DNA of 64,000 bases from NCBI GenBank assembly GCA_026706635.1, contig JAPOYJ010000011.1, forward strand, positions 1 to 64,000, read 5' to 3'. Position 1 is the stretch's first letter. Each line of letters starts with the position of its first letter. The DNA is from Gemmatimonadota bacterium (GTDB lineage: Bacteria; Gemmatimonadota; Gemmatimonadetes; Longimicrobiales; Gaopeijiaceae). The translations under genes and the position numbers were made by a program. Below the pieces are notes generated by a model. That model was not told the DNA's origin. It saw only the letters and a list, made by a program, of their open reading frames with translations, and made no database searches. Shown here piece by piece: positions 8,471-18,401 of this stretch.

Positions 8471-11400
8471 GGGCGGGGCGGGGCGCTTCGAGCGCCAGAC
8501 GTCGAATCTCCTGAATCGCCACCGAGAGGCCCGCCAGGGTGATCTGTTCGTCCCCCTCGATCTCGTCCACGACCCTGCGGAAGCGCTGCAGGCGGCGTCG
8601 GCCCTGGGGGCCGCCGACATCGATCCCGTCGGCCGCGGCACCCTGCGCCAGAATCCCCTCGGTCAGCCTGCGCCGGATGGCGCCCAGGTCGCCCACCAGC
8701 GCCAGCGCCCAGCGCTGCTCCCACTTGTCGTCGCTCGTCGCCCCCTCAATGCAGTCGGCGAGCCAGCGTATCCTGAGCAGCTCGGTAACGCCGTAGTAGA
8801 CTCGGGCCGCGCTCACGGGGCTCGTCCCGGCGGATCGGGCCAGCAGCAGGATCTCGAGCAGGTGGTCCAGGAAGCGAAGCGAAGCCAGATCCCTGACGAA
8901 CCCCTCGCTTCCCGCCTCCGGAAGGAGAGCAGCCACCCGAGCCTCGTAGTCCTCCCGTTCGCGGCCGACCACGATCTCCTGGAACTGGCCTCTTAGTTCC
9001 GCCAGACCCTCCAGACTCCCCTCGATCAGGGCGGTCGTGGAGACCTCGGGGTCGGCGTTGGCGAGAATCCAGCGGGTGGTGCGGTCCATCACTCGTGCCA
9101 AGTCCATCGTCCAGCGATAGCTTGCCGCCGCCGAGACCTCGCCCTCGCGGTCGCCGATCGCGTCGAGCAGCGATTCGAGGTGCGTCACCTTGGCCGCCAC
9201 CACCCACGCCCGGGCGATCTCGACCGCGCTGCGGCCGCTCTCGTTGCCGAGGCGCACTATGAACGCCGACCCCATCAGGTCGAGCACCTGGTTGGCGAGC
9301 TGGCACGCCACGATCTCGCGCCGGAGACGGTGCCTGCGGGCGAGCTCCGGGCCCACCGCTTCGACCGCCCCAGCGGGAAAGTAGTTCAGGAAGTAGCCCT
9401 CCGCCGATGGATCGTCCGGGAGGTCGGAGGCGAGCAGCGCCTCCTTCAGGTGGAGCTTCGCGTACGCCAGCAGCACCGCCAGCTCGGGGCGCGTCAGCGA
9501 CTGGTTGGCACCCCTGCGCAGAGCCAGCTCGTCCCAGGACGGGAGCCCCTCGGCGTCGCGGTCCAGGATCCCCAGACGGGTCAGGTGGCCCATCAGAGCC
9601 CAATAGTGGTCCATCCCCCTCCGCGCCCGGTACTCGTCGAGCGATATCGCCTTGCATCCCGACGCGCTGCCGTCGACGACGAGCGCGGCCACCGTATCGT
9701 TCAGGCGCTCCAGCAGCCTGTTTCGCGCCTCGCGCGACAGCCTCCCCTCTCTGATCGCCTCGTTCAGGAGGATCTTGAGGTTGACCTCGCGGTCCGACAG
9801 GCTGACCCCCCCGGAGTTGTCGAGCGCGTCGGTGTTGATGCGCCCGCCGAGGAGCGCGTACTCGACCCGGCCGGCCTGCGTCAGGCCGAGGTTGCCGCCC
9901 TCGGCGACCACCTTGGCGCGCAGCTGACCGGCGTTGATCCTCACCGCATCGTTGGATGTGTCGCCGGCGTCCGCGTGACTCTCCGAGGCCGCCTTCACGT
10001 AGGTCCCGATGCCACCGTTCCAGAGCAGGTCGACCGGTGCCATGAGCAATGCGCGAATGAGACTCTCGCCGTCGAGCGCGGCGATCTCGAGGTCGAGCCC
10101 CAGCGCAACCCTGGCCTCCGGCGACAGGTCTACCGACTTGGCGCCCCGCGACACGATCATCCCGCCAGCCGACAGCGCCGTGCGGTCGTAGTCCTCCCAC
10201 GAGGAGCGCCCCATATGGAAGAGCCGCTCGCGCTCGCGGTAGGAGACCTCCGGATCCGGAGTGGGGTCTATCATGACATGGCGGTGGTCGAAGGCCGCGA
10301 TTAGCCGGGTCGTGTGCGAGAGGAGCATCCCGTTGCCGAAGACATCGCCGCTCATGTCGCCGATGCCCACCACGGTGAAGGGCTCGCTCTGGATGTCCCG
10401 GCCCATCTCGCGGAAGTGCCGCTTCACGCCCTCCCACGCCCCCATCGCGGTGATCCCGACCTCCTTGTGGTCGTATCCGTTCGACCCACCCGAGGCGAAG
10501 GCGTCGTCGAGCCAGAAGTCGTATTCGGCAGCCACACCGTTCGCCATGTCGGAGAAGGTCGCCGTCCCCTTGTCGGCGGCAACGACCAGGTAGGGATCGA
10601 AGCCGTCGTAGCGCACCACGCCCTCCGGCGGCGCATTCTCGCCCCCCAGGTTGTCGGTGATGTCCAGGACTCCGCGCAGGAGAGTGCAGTACTGCTCGCG
10701 CACCTCGCGGGCCATCTCCCCGGGGTTCGGGAGCGCCCGACGGCAGACGAAGCCGCCCTTGGAGCCTCCAGGCACGATGACCGCGTTCTTGACGACCTGC
10801 GTCAGCGCCAGGTCCATCACCTCGGTGCGGAAGTCGTCTGGACGATCGGAGTGGCGGATCCCCCCGCGCGCCACCGGGGCGCCGCGCAGGTGGATCCCCT
10901 CCATCCGCGACGAGCGCACCCACACCTCGCAGAGGAGGCGGCTCCTCGTCACACGCCCCAGCAGCTCGGAGGAGAACTTGAGCGAGAGGTAGGGCACCCC
11001 GCCGGAGCGCTCGGTGGGGGAGCTCCCTCCGGTCTGGTAGTAGTTGGTGCGCACCGTGCTCTCGAGGACGGCCTGGAGTGCGCGGAGCGCCCGGTCGAAG
11101 GCGAGCGAGCTCACCCCCACCAGCTCCTCCACGATTCGATCCCCGATCGACCCTGCCCGGGCGTCGCGCTCGCCCCCCGGGGGGCCGCCACCCGGGTCGA
11201 AGCGGGCCTCGAAGAGCGCGAAGAGAAGCACTCCGATCCGGGGGTGCTCGGCCAGCGCGTCACGGAGCACGTCGCGGCTCGGGACGGCGCCGATCTGGAA
11301 GGCGTAGTGGGCGTATGCGCGAAGCACCTCGACCTCGCGCCACCGCATCCCCCCGCTATGCACCAGACGGTTGAAGCCGTCGTTCTCGGCGTCGCCCGCC

Positions 11401-13349
11401 CTGACCGCCAGGATGGCCTCGGCGAGCACGTCGCCGATCGCGTCCACATCGACCCGGTCGCCCTCCGCCGTCTGGATGTCGAAGCTGTAGATCGACGAAT
11501 CCTCCTCGCCGTCCTCCTCCCGGAGCTCGAAGAGCGAGACCGCAATCACCTGCAGGCCACAGTTCTCGAGCACCGGCATGAAGTCCGAGAGGATCATGTG
11601 GCGGCGGCGGATGTAGACCTTCAGGTCGCACTTGTCGCCGGTCTCGGTGTCGTCGAAGAAGAGGACCGACTCCCGTCGCCCCTCGGCGTTCATCGCTTCG
11701 AGCTCGACGATGTCGCGCACCGCCGCGGCCGGAGAGGTGGCGGCCTGGTACTCCGGTGCGAAGGCGTCGGCGTAGTGGCGGGCCATTCGTCCCGCGTCCT
11801 CGGTCGGGAACACCTCGATCAGCCGCTCCCGCACCTCGTCCAGCCAGGAGCGCGTGAGTCGCTCGACGATGGACTCGAGGTCGCGCGCCTGAATCGCCGC
11901 CAGCCTCTCGGCCTTGCCGCCTAGGTAGAAGTGGAGGCGGGCCTGGTCGCCGCCCCCCATCGAGAGGTGGTAGTTCAGGATCTCCGCCTGGTAGCGAGTC
12001 GTCAGAACGCTCTCGAACTCGCGCCGAAACGCCCCCGAAAAGCGTGTGCGCGGCATCACCGCCATGATCGAGACGCCCCTCCCGAGCGAGTCGCGGCGCA
12101 CCGAGACGAAGACGTCCGAGGTGTTGTACCGCGTCAGGATCGTCTGGATGTCCTGGGCGATCTCGTCCGAGGAGGCGAGGAAGAGCTCCTCCTTGGGGAG
12201 CGAGCTGAAGATCGTGATGATCTCCTTGTAGTCGTGGGAACCCTCTCCTGCGCCCGCCCTCTCCAGGATCTTCTGCAACTTGAGGCGCAGGATCGGAATC
12301 TCCTGAGCCGACTCGTGGTAGGCCTGCGAGGTGAAGAGCCCCAGGAAGCGGTGCTCTCCGGCGATCGCGCCGTCGCGGTCCAGCTTCTTGACCCCGATGT
12401 AGTCCATGCGGGCGTTTCGATGGACGGTCGATTGCGCGTTCGTCTTGCTGATGATCAGGAGCGGCCCGGAGAGGGCGAGCTCGCGCGTCTCGGCGGGCAG
12501 CTCGCTCAGGGCGACCGGGGTGGCGAAGCTGGACGACGAGTCGTCCCGAAGGACCCCGAGGCCGGAACCCGGTTCAAGCGCCACGCTCCCCGTTTCGTCG
12601 CTAGGCCGGTCGACGTTGTAGGAGCGGTATCCGAGGAAGACGAAGCCACCGTCGCGCAGCCAGCGCAGGAAGGCCTGGACCTCGCGCAGCTCGTCGCGGC
12701 GGTACGGCACGTCGCGCATGCGGAAGCCGAGCTCCGAGACGACGTCTCCGATCTTGTCCAGCATCAGCCCGAAGTCGTCGGTGGCTCTGACCACGTCCCG
12801 CAGGCGGTGGGCGATCTCTTCGCGCAGCCGTTCGCGCGTGGCCTCGTCCTCGACGCGGGCCACCTCCGCATGTACGAGCGACTCCGTGCGCTCGCGCTCG
12901 CCCGAGGGCAGGAGCCTGGCTACCCGTCCGTCGCCGTCCCGCTCCACGGCGAAGAGGGGGTAGACGAAGTGCCCGATCCGGAGGTCCTGGGAGGAGAGGA
13001 ACTCCCGGATGGTGTCGATGATGAAGGGGCGCTCCGATATGTTGGTGCGCACAACAGTGACGGGCGTGGACCAGCGGTTCTCGTCGAACTCGGGGTTGAC
13101 CACCTCGACATCGACCCGATCGGGGCTGCTCCGATCCAGGAAGTCGAGCGAATCGACGCACATCCGGGCCAGGTCGGCGGTGGAGCGCTCCTTGAGGAGC
13201 TCCTTCGTGGCCTTGGCGAGGAAGCGCGGAGCGAAGGCGCTCAGCAGCTCGTAGCGGTCGTCGTCGACGGCGCGGCGCAGATGGCGAAGGACCTTGCGCA
13301 CCACTGGAGGGTCGGCTGCGGCTTGGCGGGCGTGGCCGGGCTCGGTCAT
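8454..13349 (-). CDS. NAD-specific glutamate dehydrogenase, large (GDH180-type)
   Basis: 1631 residues from MTEPGHARQ; an open frame extends upstream to 14576 but has no family similarity and runs through the opposite-strand nuclease gene, so it is rejected as N-terminus. N-terminal ACT-like regulatory regions are followed, around residues 800-1200, by the catalytic core with GGIRHSDRPDDFRTEVMDL and the lysine loop PGGSKGGFV, then the Rossmann domain (VVAEGGNLGLTQAGRVEYAL). The enzyme oxidises glutamate to 2-oxoglutarate and ammonia with NAD+ in the cytosol and is usually catabolic. Length matches the family (about 1600). The C-terminus LAVRG and TAG stop come from the left end of a MITE copy. 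A glutamine synthetase III gene lies 13 kb away. Confidence 0.92.
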   Translation of the reverse strand: MTEPGHARQAAADPPVVRKVLRHLRRAVDDDRYELLSAFAPRFLAKATKELLKERSTADLARMCVDSLDFLDRSSPDRVDVEVVNPEFDENRWSTPVTVVRTNISERPFIIDTIREFLSSQDLRIGHFVYPLFAVERDGDGRVARLLPSGERERTESLVHAEVARVEDEATRERLREEIAHRLRDVVRATDDFGLMLDKIGDVVSELGFRMRDVPYRRDELREVQAFLRWLRDGGFVFLGYRSYNVDRPSDETGSVALEPGSGLGVLRDDSSSSFATPVALSELPAETRELALSGPLLIISKTNAQSTVHRNARMDYIGVKKLDRDGAIAGEHRFLGLFTSQAYHESAQEIPILRLKLQKILERAGAGEGSHDYKEIITIFSSLPKEELFLASSDEIAQDIQTILTRYNTSDVFVSVRRDSLGRGVSIMAVMPRTRFSGAFRREFESVLTTRYQAEILNYHLSMGGGDQARLHFYLGGKAERLAAIQARDLESIVERLTRSWLDEVRERLIEVFPTEDAGRMARHYADAFAPEYQAATSPAAAVRDIVELEAMNAEGRRESVLFFDDTETGDKCDLKVYIRRRHMILSDFMPVLENCGLQVIAVSLFELREEDGEEDSSIYSFDIQTAEGDRVDVDAIGDVLAEAILAVRAGDAENDGFNRLVHSGGMRWREVEVLRAYAHYAFQIGAVPSRDVLRDALAEHPRIGVLLFALFEARFDPGGGPPGGERDARAGSIGDRIVEELVGVSSLAFDRALRALQAVLESTVRTNYYQTGGSSPTERSGGVPYLSLKFSSELLGRVTRSRLLCEVWVRSSRMEGIHLRGAPVARGGIRHSDRPDDFRTEVMDLALTQVVKNAVIVPGGSKGGFVCRRALPNPGEMAREVREQYCTLLRGVLDITDNLGGENAPPEGVVRYDGFDPYLVVAADKGTATFSDMANGVAAEYDFWLDDAFASGGSNGYDHKEVGITAMGAWEGVKRHFREMGRDIQSEPFTVVGIGDMSGDVFGNGMLLSHTTRLIAAFDHRHVMIDPTPDPEVSYRERERLFHMGRSSWEDYDRTALSAGGMIVSRGAKSVDLSPEARVALGLDLEIAALDGESLIRALLMAPVDLLWNGGIGTYVKAASESHADAGDTSNDAVRINAGQLRAKVVAEGGNLGLTQAGRVEYALLGGRINTDALDNSGGVSLSDREVNLKILLNEAIREGRLSREARNRLLERLNDTVAALVVDGSASGCKAISLDEYRARRGMDHYWALMGHLTRLGILDRDAEGLPSWDELALRRGANQSLTRPELAVLLAYAKLHLKEALLASDLPDDPSAEGYFLNYFPAGAVEAVGPELARRHRLRREIVACQLANQVLDLMGSAFIVRLGNESGRSAVEIARAWVVAAKVTHLESLLDAIGDREGEVSAAASYRWTMDLARVMDRTTRWILANADPEVSTTALIEGSLEGLAELRGQFQEIVVGREREDYEARVAALLPEAGSEGFVRDLASLRFLDHLLEILLLARSAGTSPVSAARVYYGVTELLRIRWLADCIEGATSDDKWEQRWALALVGDLGAIRRRLTEGILAQGAAADGIDVGGPQGRRRLQRFRRVVDEIEGDEQITLAGLSVAIQEIRRLALEAPRPALAVRG

Positions 13350-13532
13350 GGCGTTTCCAGGGCGTTGGGGCGGTGCAGATGGAGAAGAGCGCGGCCCATG
13401 AAGCCGGGCGCAACCGTGCGGGGCTGGTCCACTTACTACCAGCTGCCCTCTGCCTAGACTACCCGGCGGCCGCCCCCATGGCCAGACGTTACCTTCCGAG
13501 GTCCGCGCACCACTCCACTCGCGACCCTTTCG

Positions 13533-14777
13533 ATGCGTCTCATCCACATCGCCGATGTCCACCTGGACAGCGCCTTCGCGGCCCGTCGGGGCGAGGCGCG
13601 AAGACGGCTTCGGGAGGCTACCCTCGACGCCTTTCGGAGGTGCGTCGAGCTGGCCGTTGCGGAGCGGGTCGACGCGCTGCTGATCGCAGGCGACCTTTTC
13701 GACGGACAGCGGCTCTCCTTCGCGACCGAGCTTCGCCTGCTGGCCGAGATGCGGCGACTCGAAACCGAGGGCATCCAGGTGGTCTACGCGGCCGGAAACC
13801 ACGACCCAGGCTGCGCCGCGGCCGGGCGTGCGCTCGCGTGGCCCAGGAATGTGACCGTCGCCGAGGGGGACGAGCCGGTCGTCGTCGCGGTGGCGGGCCG
13901 GAGCGGCCGCACCGTGGGGCATGTGGCGGCTATCGGCCACGCCGACGCGTCGGTGACCGATGATCTCTCGAGGCGCCTTGCGCCAGTCGCGGGAACCGAC
14001 CTGCCCCAGGCGGCGCTCCTTCACACCCAAGTGCGCTCGTCGGTCGGATCTGCCGGACATCACCCCTACGCGCCCTCCGCCATGGAGAGGCTGCGGGGTG
14101 CCGGCTTCGACTACTGGGCGCTGGGGCATGTCCACCAGAGGGAGGAGCTCTCCGCGGACCCGCCCATTCACTATCCGGGGAGCCTGCAGGGGAGGGGGGG
14201 GAGGGAGACCGGTCCGAGGGGCGCTCTTCTCGTCGACCTGTCTGTGCGCGGCCAGCCGACGGTGGAGTTCAGGGAGCTGTCGCCGATCCGCTGGGAGCCC
14301 CTGGAGTCGCCGGACCTTGCCTCGGCCGGGACCGTCGAGGAGCTGGCGGCGGATCTGGAGAGGGCCTGGAGGCGAGCGCGGGCCGAGGACCGGGGCGGCG
14401 CCGATACCGAGTGGATGGCGGCGATCACTCTCGCTGGGGCCTCGCCCCTCTGGCGCGAGCTGGCCGATCCGGACGAGAGGGAGGCTCTCGCCGACGAGGT
14501 GGCGAGGCGGATCGGAGCGCTTGGCTGCGAGATCGACGCTCGCGGCGTCCACCCCCCGGCCTTCGTCGAAGACCACGCCGGGCGTCAGGATGTGCTGGGC
14601 GGGGCGCTCGAGCTCGCGGGCCGCGTGCGGGTCGGCCAGGAGCGGCTCGGGATTGCCGAAGGAGAGCTGGCTGGCTTCGACCGCAGCCGCGGCGGCACGG
14701 TCGACGAGTACGTCGGCCGTCTCCTGGAGGGGGCCGAAGAGGAGCTGCTGGTTCGCATGCTCGTCAGCGGTCGGTAG
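13533..14777 (+). CDS. YhaO-type DNA repair exonuclease (SbcD/Mre11-like metallophosphoesterase)
   Basis: 414 residues with the calcineurin-like metallophosphoesterase motifs in order: HIADVHLDSAF at the N-terminus, AGDLFDG, AGNHDPG, LLHTQV and YWALGHVHQRE, together supplying the Asp/His/Asn metal ligands for two Mn2+ ions. A C-terminal domain of about 180 residues follows. By family, the protein is the nuclease subunit of an Mre11-Rad50-like complex that processes DNA ends. It lies 6 bases upstream of the matching ATPase gene, so the two form an operon. The sequence across its stop codon, TAGCAGCCCGTGAGG, matches the MITE terminal repeat for 12 bases. Confidence 0.88.
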   Translation: MRLIHIADVHLDSAFAARRGEARRRLREATLDAFRRCVELAVAERVDALLIAGDLFDGQRLSFATELRLLAEMRRLETEGIQVVYAAGNHDPGCAAAGRALAWPRNVTVAEGDEPVVVAVAGRSGRTVGHVAAIGHADASVTDDLSRRLAPVAGTDLPQAALLHTQVRSSVGSAGHHPYAPSAMERLRGAGFDYWALGHVHQREELSADPPIHYPGSLQGRGGRETGPRGALLVDLSVRGQPTVEFRELSPIRWEPLESPDLASAGTVEELAADLERAWRRARAEDRGGADTEWMAAITLAGASPLWRELADPDEREALADEVARRIGALGCEIDARGVHPPAFVEDHAGRQDVLGGALELAGRVRVGQERLGIAEGELAGFDRSRGGTVDEYVGRLLEGAEEELLVRMLVSGR

Positions 14778-14783
14778 CAGCCC

Positions 14784-17264
14784 GTGAGGTTCGAGTCGAT
14801 CCGGATCCCTTCCTACGGCTGCCTGGAACGACTGTCCACCGGCGATGCCCCACTACCCCAGGTCGTGGCCGTGCTGGGTCCGAACGAGAGCGGTAAGTCA
14901 ACTCTAGTTGACGTATTGACAACTATACTTTACGGTTTTCGACCCGCGAGCCGAAGACTTCACCCCTATGCGCCGTGGAGCGGAGCCGACGCGGCTGCGT
15001 GGGCGGCGATTCGTATGGGTGACGGGAGAGTGGTCGAGGTCCGCCGCCGGCTTGCCTCCTCGCCCAGGGGTGTGATGAAGGCCGAGGACGATTCGGTGAA
15101 CCTCGCCAACCGGCCCCTTCCCGAGACCGGGCAGGTAGCGCGGGTCGTCTTCCGGCAGGTCTACTCGCTGACCCTTGCCGAGCTGGCGGGCCTCGAGCGC
15201 GAGAGCTGGGATCTGGTGCAGGATCGCCTGGTGAGCGCGATGGCTGCCCCTGACCTGAGGTCGGCACGGGTGGTGGCGGGCGAGCTGGAGGGTGAGGCCG
15301 CCCGTCTATGGCGGCCGGACCGGCGCGGCCGACCCCGGGCGCGGAAGGTGCAGGAGAGGATCCGCAGGCTGGGCGGGGAGCACCGCGGGGCCGTCGAGCG
15401 CGACCGCGAACTGCGCCAGAAGGCGGCTGCCAGAGGGCAGGCAGAGGATGATCTGGAGCGGCTGCGCGGCGAGCTGGCCGAGCTTCGGGAGCGGAGGGGA
15501 GAGGTGGAGCGTCTGGTCCAGATGGCGCCCGTGCGCGGCCGCCTGGTCCGTATCCGGGGGCTGGAGGAGCGGGCAGGCGCAGCGAACGAGCTGGAGGGGC
15601 TCCCCGCCGACCCCACGGCGAGACGAGCGGAGCTTAGCGAGGCTGCCGAGGCCGCGGCCGAGCGGATGGAGTCGCTCAGGGGAGTCGCCGGCGTGGTGGG
15701 ACGCGAGGAGGACAGCCGGCGCCTGCGCGAGGTGGCTGCGCGTGTGCTCGCGGCACCTCTCTCCGAGGTCGACCGGGCGGCCTTCGCGAAGGTGAAGCTC
15801 GACGAGCTGGGCGAAGCGGTGCGGCTCTTCCAGTCGCGGCGCTCCGAGCGAAAAATCGCCCAGGAGGGGCTGCGCGACGCCGAGCGCTTCCGTCTGGCGG
15901 GAGCGGCGCCGAGTGGTGGGTGGCGCCTGGCGCTCTGGCTCTCCTGCTTCGCGCTCGGTGGCGCGGCGGCCTGGGTGGCCCGCTATGCTCCCGATACGCT
16001 GATTCCCCTCCCGGGGATCGAGGCGAGCCCCGAGGCTGTGCTCTGGATAGGCTTCGGGCTGGGGCTGCTGGGATCCGTCTTCCTCTTCCTCTGGCTCGAT
16101 GCCGGACGGCAGCGCCGGGGACAGAGGAGGCGGCTCTCGGCCACGAGGCGGGATTGGCGGAGCGAGATCCAGAGGCTGCAGCACGGGGAGCACATCGCCC
16201 GGCAGCGCGTCGTGGCGAGCCTTGGCGGTCTTCCCATCCAGGAGGAGCGCGTCCGGGTACCCGACTACGAGCTCCACGCGACTCTGGAGCGCCTCGTCGA
16301 GCTCGTGGGCGAACGGGAGGGGAGGGACGATGCGGCGCGTGGCCAGCTCGAGAGGATCGAGAGCGAGCTGCGAGAGCTGGACGCCGAGCGCAACGACTCC
16401 ATCTCGGCGCTGCAGGAGCTGGAGAGTAGGCTGAAGGCGATCGGAGGCGGTGACCTCGAGCGCGGCGAGGTCGAGGCCCGGGAGCGCCTGAGCGCCCTGG
16501 CTAGGGCCCGCGAGCTAGGGCGGGAGGTGGGGCGCGAGCACCCCGACCTGGCCGAGGTGGAGGCGCGGATTCAGGGGGCTGAGAAGGCTGGCGAGGATTG
16601 GGGGTCGCTCGATGCCTCCCTGGAGGATACGGATCGGCGAATTGCCGGGCTCGTGGAGCGGGTGGAGGAGGCACGGGCGGCGATCGCCACCCTGGAGGCA
16701 GAGATCGACCATCTGCAGCGAGGCGAGACTGCCGATCGGATCCAGGGACGGATTGAGGCGGCGAGGCGGGAGCTCGACGAGGTGCGGGAGCGGCGGGACC
16801 GCGCCATCTTGCTGGCGCGAGTGCTTGCCGAGGCGGAGCGGCGCTTCCGGGAGGCCCATCAGCCGGACCTGCTCCCGAGAGCCGCCGACTACCTGCGGCA
16901 CATCACCCTTGGCCGCTACGACCGCATCGAGCTCGGCGAGGGAGCGGAGGATTCGCTCCGGCTCCTGGGACCGGTCGCTTCGGCACCCCGCCCGGTCGAC
17001 TCGCTCTCGCAGGGCACGCGGGAGCAGGTGTACATGGCGCTCCGCCTCGCGGTGATCGATCACCTCGACGCCGACGGCGAGCGACTCCCGGTCTTCATGG
17101 ACGAGACCCTCGTCAACTGGGACGCCTGGCGCCGCGACCGCGCCCTCGAGCTTCTGGAGCGGGTGGCCGAGCGCCGTCAGCTCTTCGTCTTCACCTGCCA
17201 CCCCGCGATGGCGGCCGATATCGAGGATCGGGGCGGTCGGGTCGTCGCGCTCGAGCGGCGCTGA
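14784..17264 (+). CDS. YhaN-type AAA ATPase (Rad50/SbcC-like) with internal membrane segments
   Basis: 826 residues. Walker A GPNESGKS is at residues 32-39; the C-terminus has the ABC-type signature region DSLSQGTREQVYMALRLA and Walker B LPVFMDETLVNWD. Between them are two coiled-coil arms and, near residues 375-440, two hydrophobic segments (LALWLSCFALGGAAAWV and VLWIGFGLGLLGSVFLFLW), a trait of YhaN that sets it apart from soluble SbcC. It should pair with the upstream nuclease and tether it near the membrane. GTG start, 6 bases after the nuclease stop. The codons from residue 37 to 54 are unusually AT-rich and contain a palindrome doublet (see next entry). Confidence 0.85.
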   Translation: MRFESIRIPSYGCLERLSTGDAPLPQVVAVLGPNESGKSTLVDVLTTILYGFRPASRRLHPYAPWSGADAAAWAAIRMGDGRVVEVRRRLASSPRGVMKAEDDSVNLANRPLPETGQVARVVFRQVYSLTLAELAGLERESWDLVQDRLVSAMAAPDLRSARVVAGELEGEAARLWRPDRRGRPRARKVQERIRRLGGEHRGAVERDRELRQKAAARGQAEDDLERLRGELAELRERRGEVERLVQMAPVRGRLVRIRGLEERAGAANELEGLPADPTARRAELSEAAEAAAERMESLRGVAGVVGREEDSRRLREVAARVLAAPLSEVDRAAFAKVKLDELGEAVRLFQSRRSERKIAQEGLRDAERFRLAGAAPSGGWRLALWLSCFALGGAAAWVARYAPDTLIPLPGIEASPEAVLWIGFGLGLLGSVFLFLWLDAGRQRRGQRRRLSATRRDWRSEIQRLQHGEHIARQRVVASLGGLPIQEERVRVPDYELHATLERLVELVGEREGRDDAARGQLERIESELRELDAERNDSISALQELESRLKAIGGGDLERGEVEARERLSALARARELGREVGREHPDLAEVEARIQGAEKAGEDWGSLDASLEDTDRRIAGLVERVEEARAAIATLEAEIDHLQRGETADRIQGRIEAARRELDEVRERRDRAILLARVLAEAERRFREAHQPDLLPRAADYLRHITLGRYDRIELGEGAEDSLRLLGPVASAPRPVDSLSQGTREQVYMALRLAVIDHLDADGERLPVFMDETLVNWDAWRRDRALELLERVAERRQLFVFTCHPAMAADIEDRGGRVVALERR
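14896..14934. repeat. 21-bp-period palindrome doublet 2, inside the Walker A coding region
   Basis: AGTCAACTCTAGTTGACG (14896-14913), spacer TAT, then TGACAACTATACTTTACG (14917-14934). The architecture 18+3+18 equals that of the extragenic copies; unit 2 shares AACTATACTTTAC with doublet 1. The stretch encodes KSTLVDVLTTILYG using AT-rich codons (TCA, CTA, GTA, TTG, ACA, ATA, CTT) in a gene otherwise rich in G/C-ending codons. Confidence 0.65.
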
Positions 17265-17405
17265 GCTACGCTGCCCCGCCCGGACGATGGGCTGGCGGCT
17301 GACCTCCGAGCCGCTCGTCGACCTGTACCGCCGGTTGGCGGAATCGTCGCCCCCGTCGGCGTAGTGATCCGAATGAGCGATCGGACCCGACTATAGCACC
17401 AGCCG

Positions 17406-18401
17406 ATGAAGCGCAGAATCTTCGTCGCCCTAAGCCTGGGCGGAGTCGTGGTGGCGTCCTTCGTGGTTCTGACCCGGGACGGCCCCGCGACCGAGGCGCT
17501 CGCGTCGCTGCCTCTCGCAAACCACGGGGCGGCGCTCCTGACGGCGCTCGTCGAGGTGCTGCTGAGGGGTGTGCGCCTCCTGGTGCTGAGCTCGATCATA
17601 GGCCTCAGCATCGCCTTGCCGACGGCCACCCTGACGCAGCTGGCCGCAGACGGCGGGGCCGCGGTCACCCCGCTGCGGTCGGGGGCGGATCCGGGGAAGG
17701 CGCTCGTGCTGCACCGCCGAGGCACCCGTGGCGGGCATATCGGAGCGCTGATCCTGGGCGAGGCGCTCTCCGAGGCCACGATGGTGCCCCTCGCGGCGGT
17801 CGCGGTGGCGCTGACGGTCGGCGCTTCCCCCGCCGCGCTCGCCGGACCTCTAGTGTGGTCGGCGACGGTGCTGACTCTGGTGACCGTCGCGGTCCGGGTC
17901 GCTCCCTCACGCGACGCGAAGGCGCCCCGACTCCTGCTCCGCCTGGGAATGACGCCCGCCAGGTGGGAGCGCACAGTAAGGTCGGCAGCCGACTTCCGCT
18001 CGGCGGCCGGGACGCTCAAACGGATGAGGTGGCCGCACCTGGCGCTCCTGGTGCTCTCCACGCTCGGGCACATCGCGGCCCGGCTGCTCGTGCTCCCGGC
18101 GCTGCTGGGTCCGGCGGCGGCGGCTGTCGACGCTGGCGCGCTAGTCGCGTGGCCTTTCTTCCTGATCTACGGCGGCTCGCTGATACCGGCACCCGGCGGC
18201 GCAGGGCTCGTCGAGGCCGGATTCATGGCCACCGTGGGTCCGGCGGTCGCGACGGCCACCGAGGCCGGAGTGGCCGCCGAGCCGGGGGTCTACGCCTTCT
18301 GGTGGCGGGTCTACGCCTACCACCTGACGGCGGCGCTCGGGTGGTGGACGCTGGCCGTCCACGGGCGGCGGCGACGCCGGGAGCGAAGGGAGACGGCTTG
18401 A
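17406..18401 (+). CDS. LPG-synthase-TM/UPF0104-like integral membrane protein
   Basis: 331 residues, mostly hydrophobic with about seven to eight membrane segments. The C-terminal segment YGGSLIPAPGGAGLVEAGFM followed by AFWWRVYAYHLTAALGWW matches the signature of the lysylphosphatidylglycerol synthase transmembrane family (GxxPxPGGxGxxEA). In that family the membrane part flips lipids or assists glycolipid/aminoacyl-lipid transfer; no catalytic aminoacyl-transferase domain is fused here. A long polar loop lies around residues 165-205. It follows the YhaN gene by about 140 bases on the same strand and may be cotranscribed. Substrate unknown. Confidence 0.7.
   Translation: MKRRIFVALSLGGVVVASFVVLTRDGPATEALASLPLANHGAALLTALVEVLLRGVRLLVLSSIIGLSIALPTATLTQLAADGGAAVTPLRSGADPGKALVLHRRGTRGGHIGALILGEALSEATMVPLAAVAVALTVGASPAALAGPLVWSATVLTLVTVAVRVAPSRDAKAPRLLLRLGMTPARWERTVRSAADFRSAAGTLKRMRWPHLALLVLSTLGHIAARLLVLPALLGPAAAAVDAGALVAWPFFLIYGGSLIPAPGGAGLVEAGFMATVGPAVATATEAGVAAEPGVYAFWWRVYAYHLTAALGWWTLAVHGRRRRRERRETA

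Noticed and set aside
9180-13457. Several long plus-strand frames opposite NAD-GDH (up to 536 codons)
   Set aside because: They mirror GC-rich codon periodicity of the real gene and show no domain or signal features.
13350-14576. Extending the NAD-GDH frame to give a 2040-residue protein
   Set aside because: The extra part lies antisense to the YhaO-type nuclease gene, has no dehydrogenase similarity, and the family N-terminus begins at 13349.
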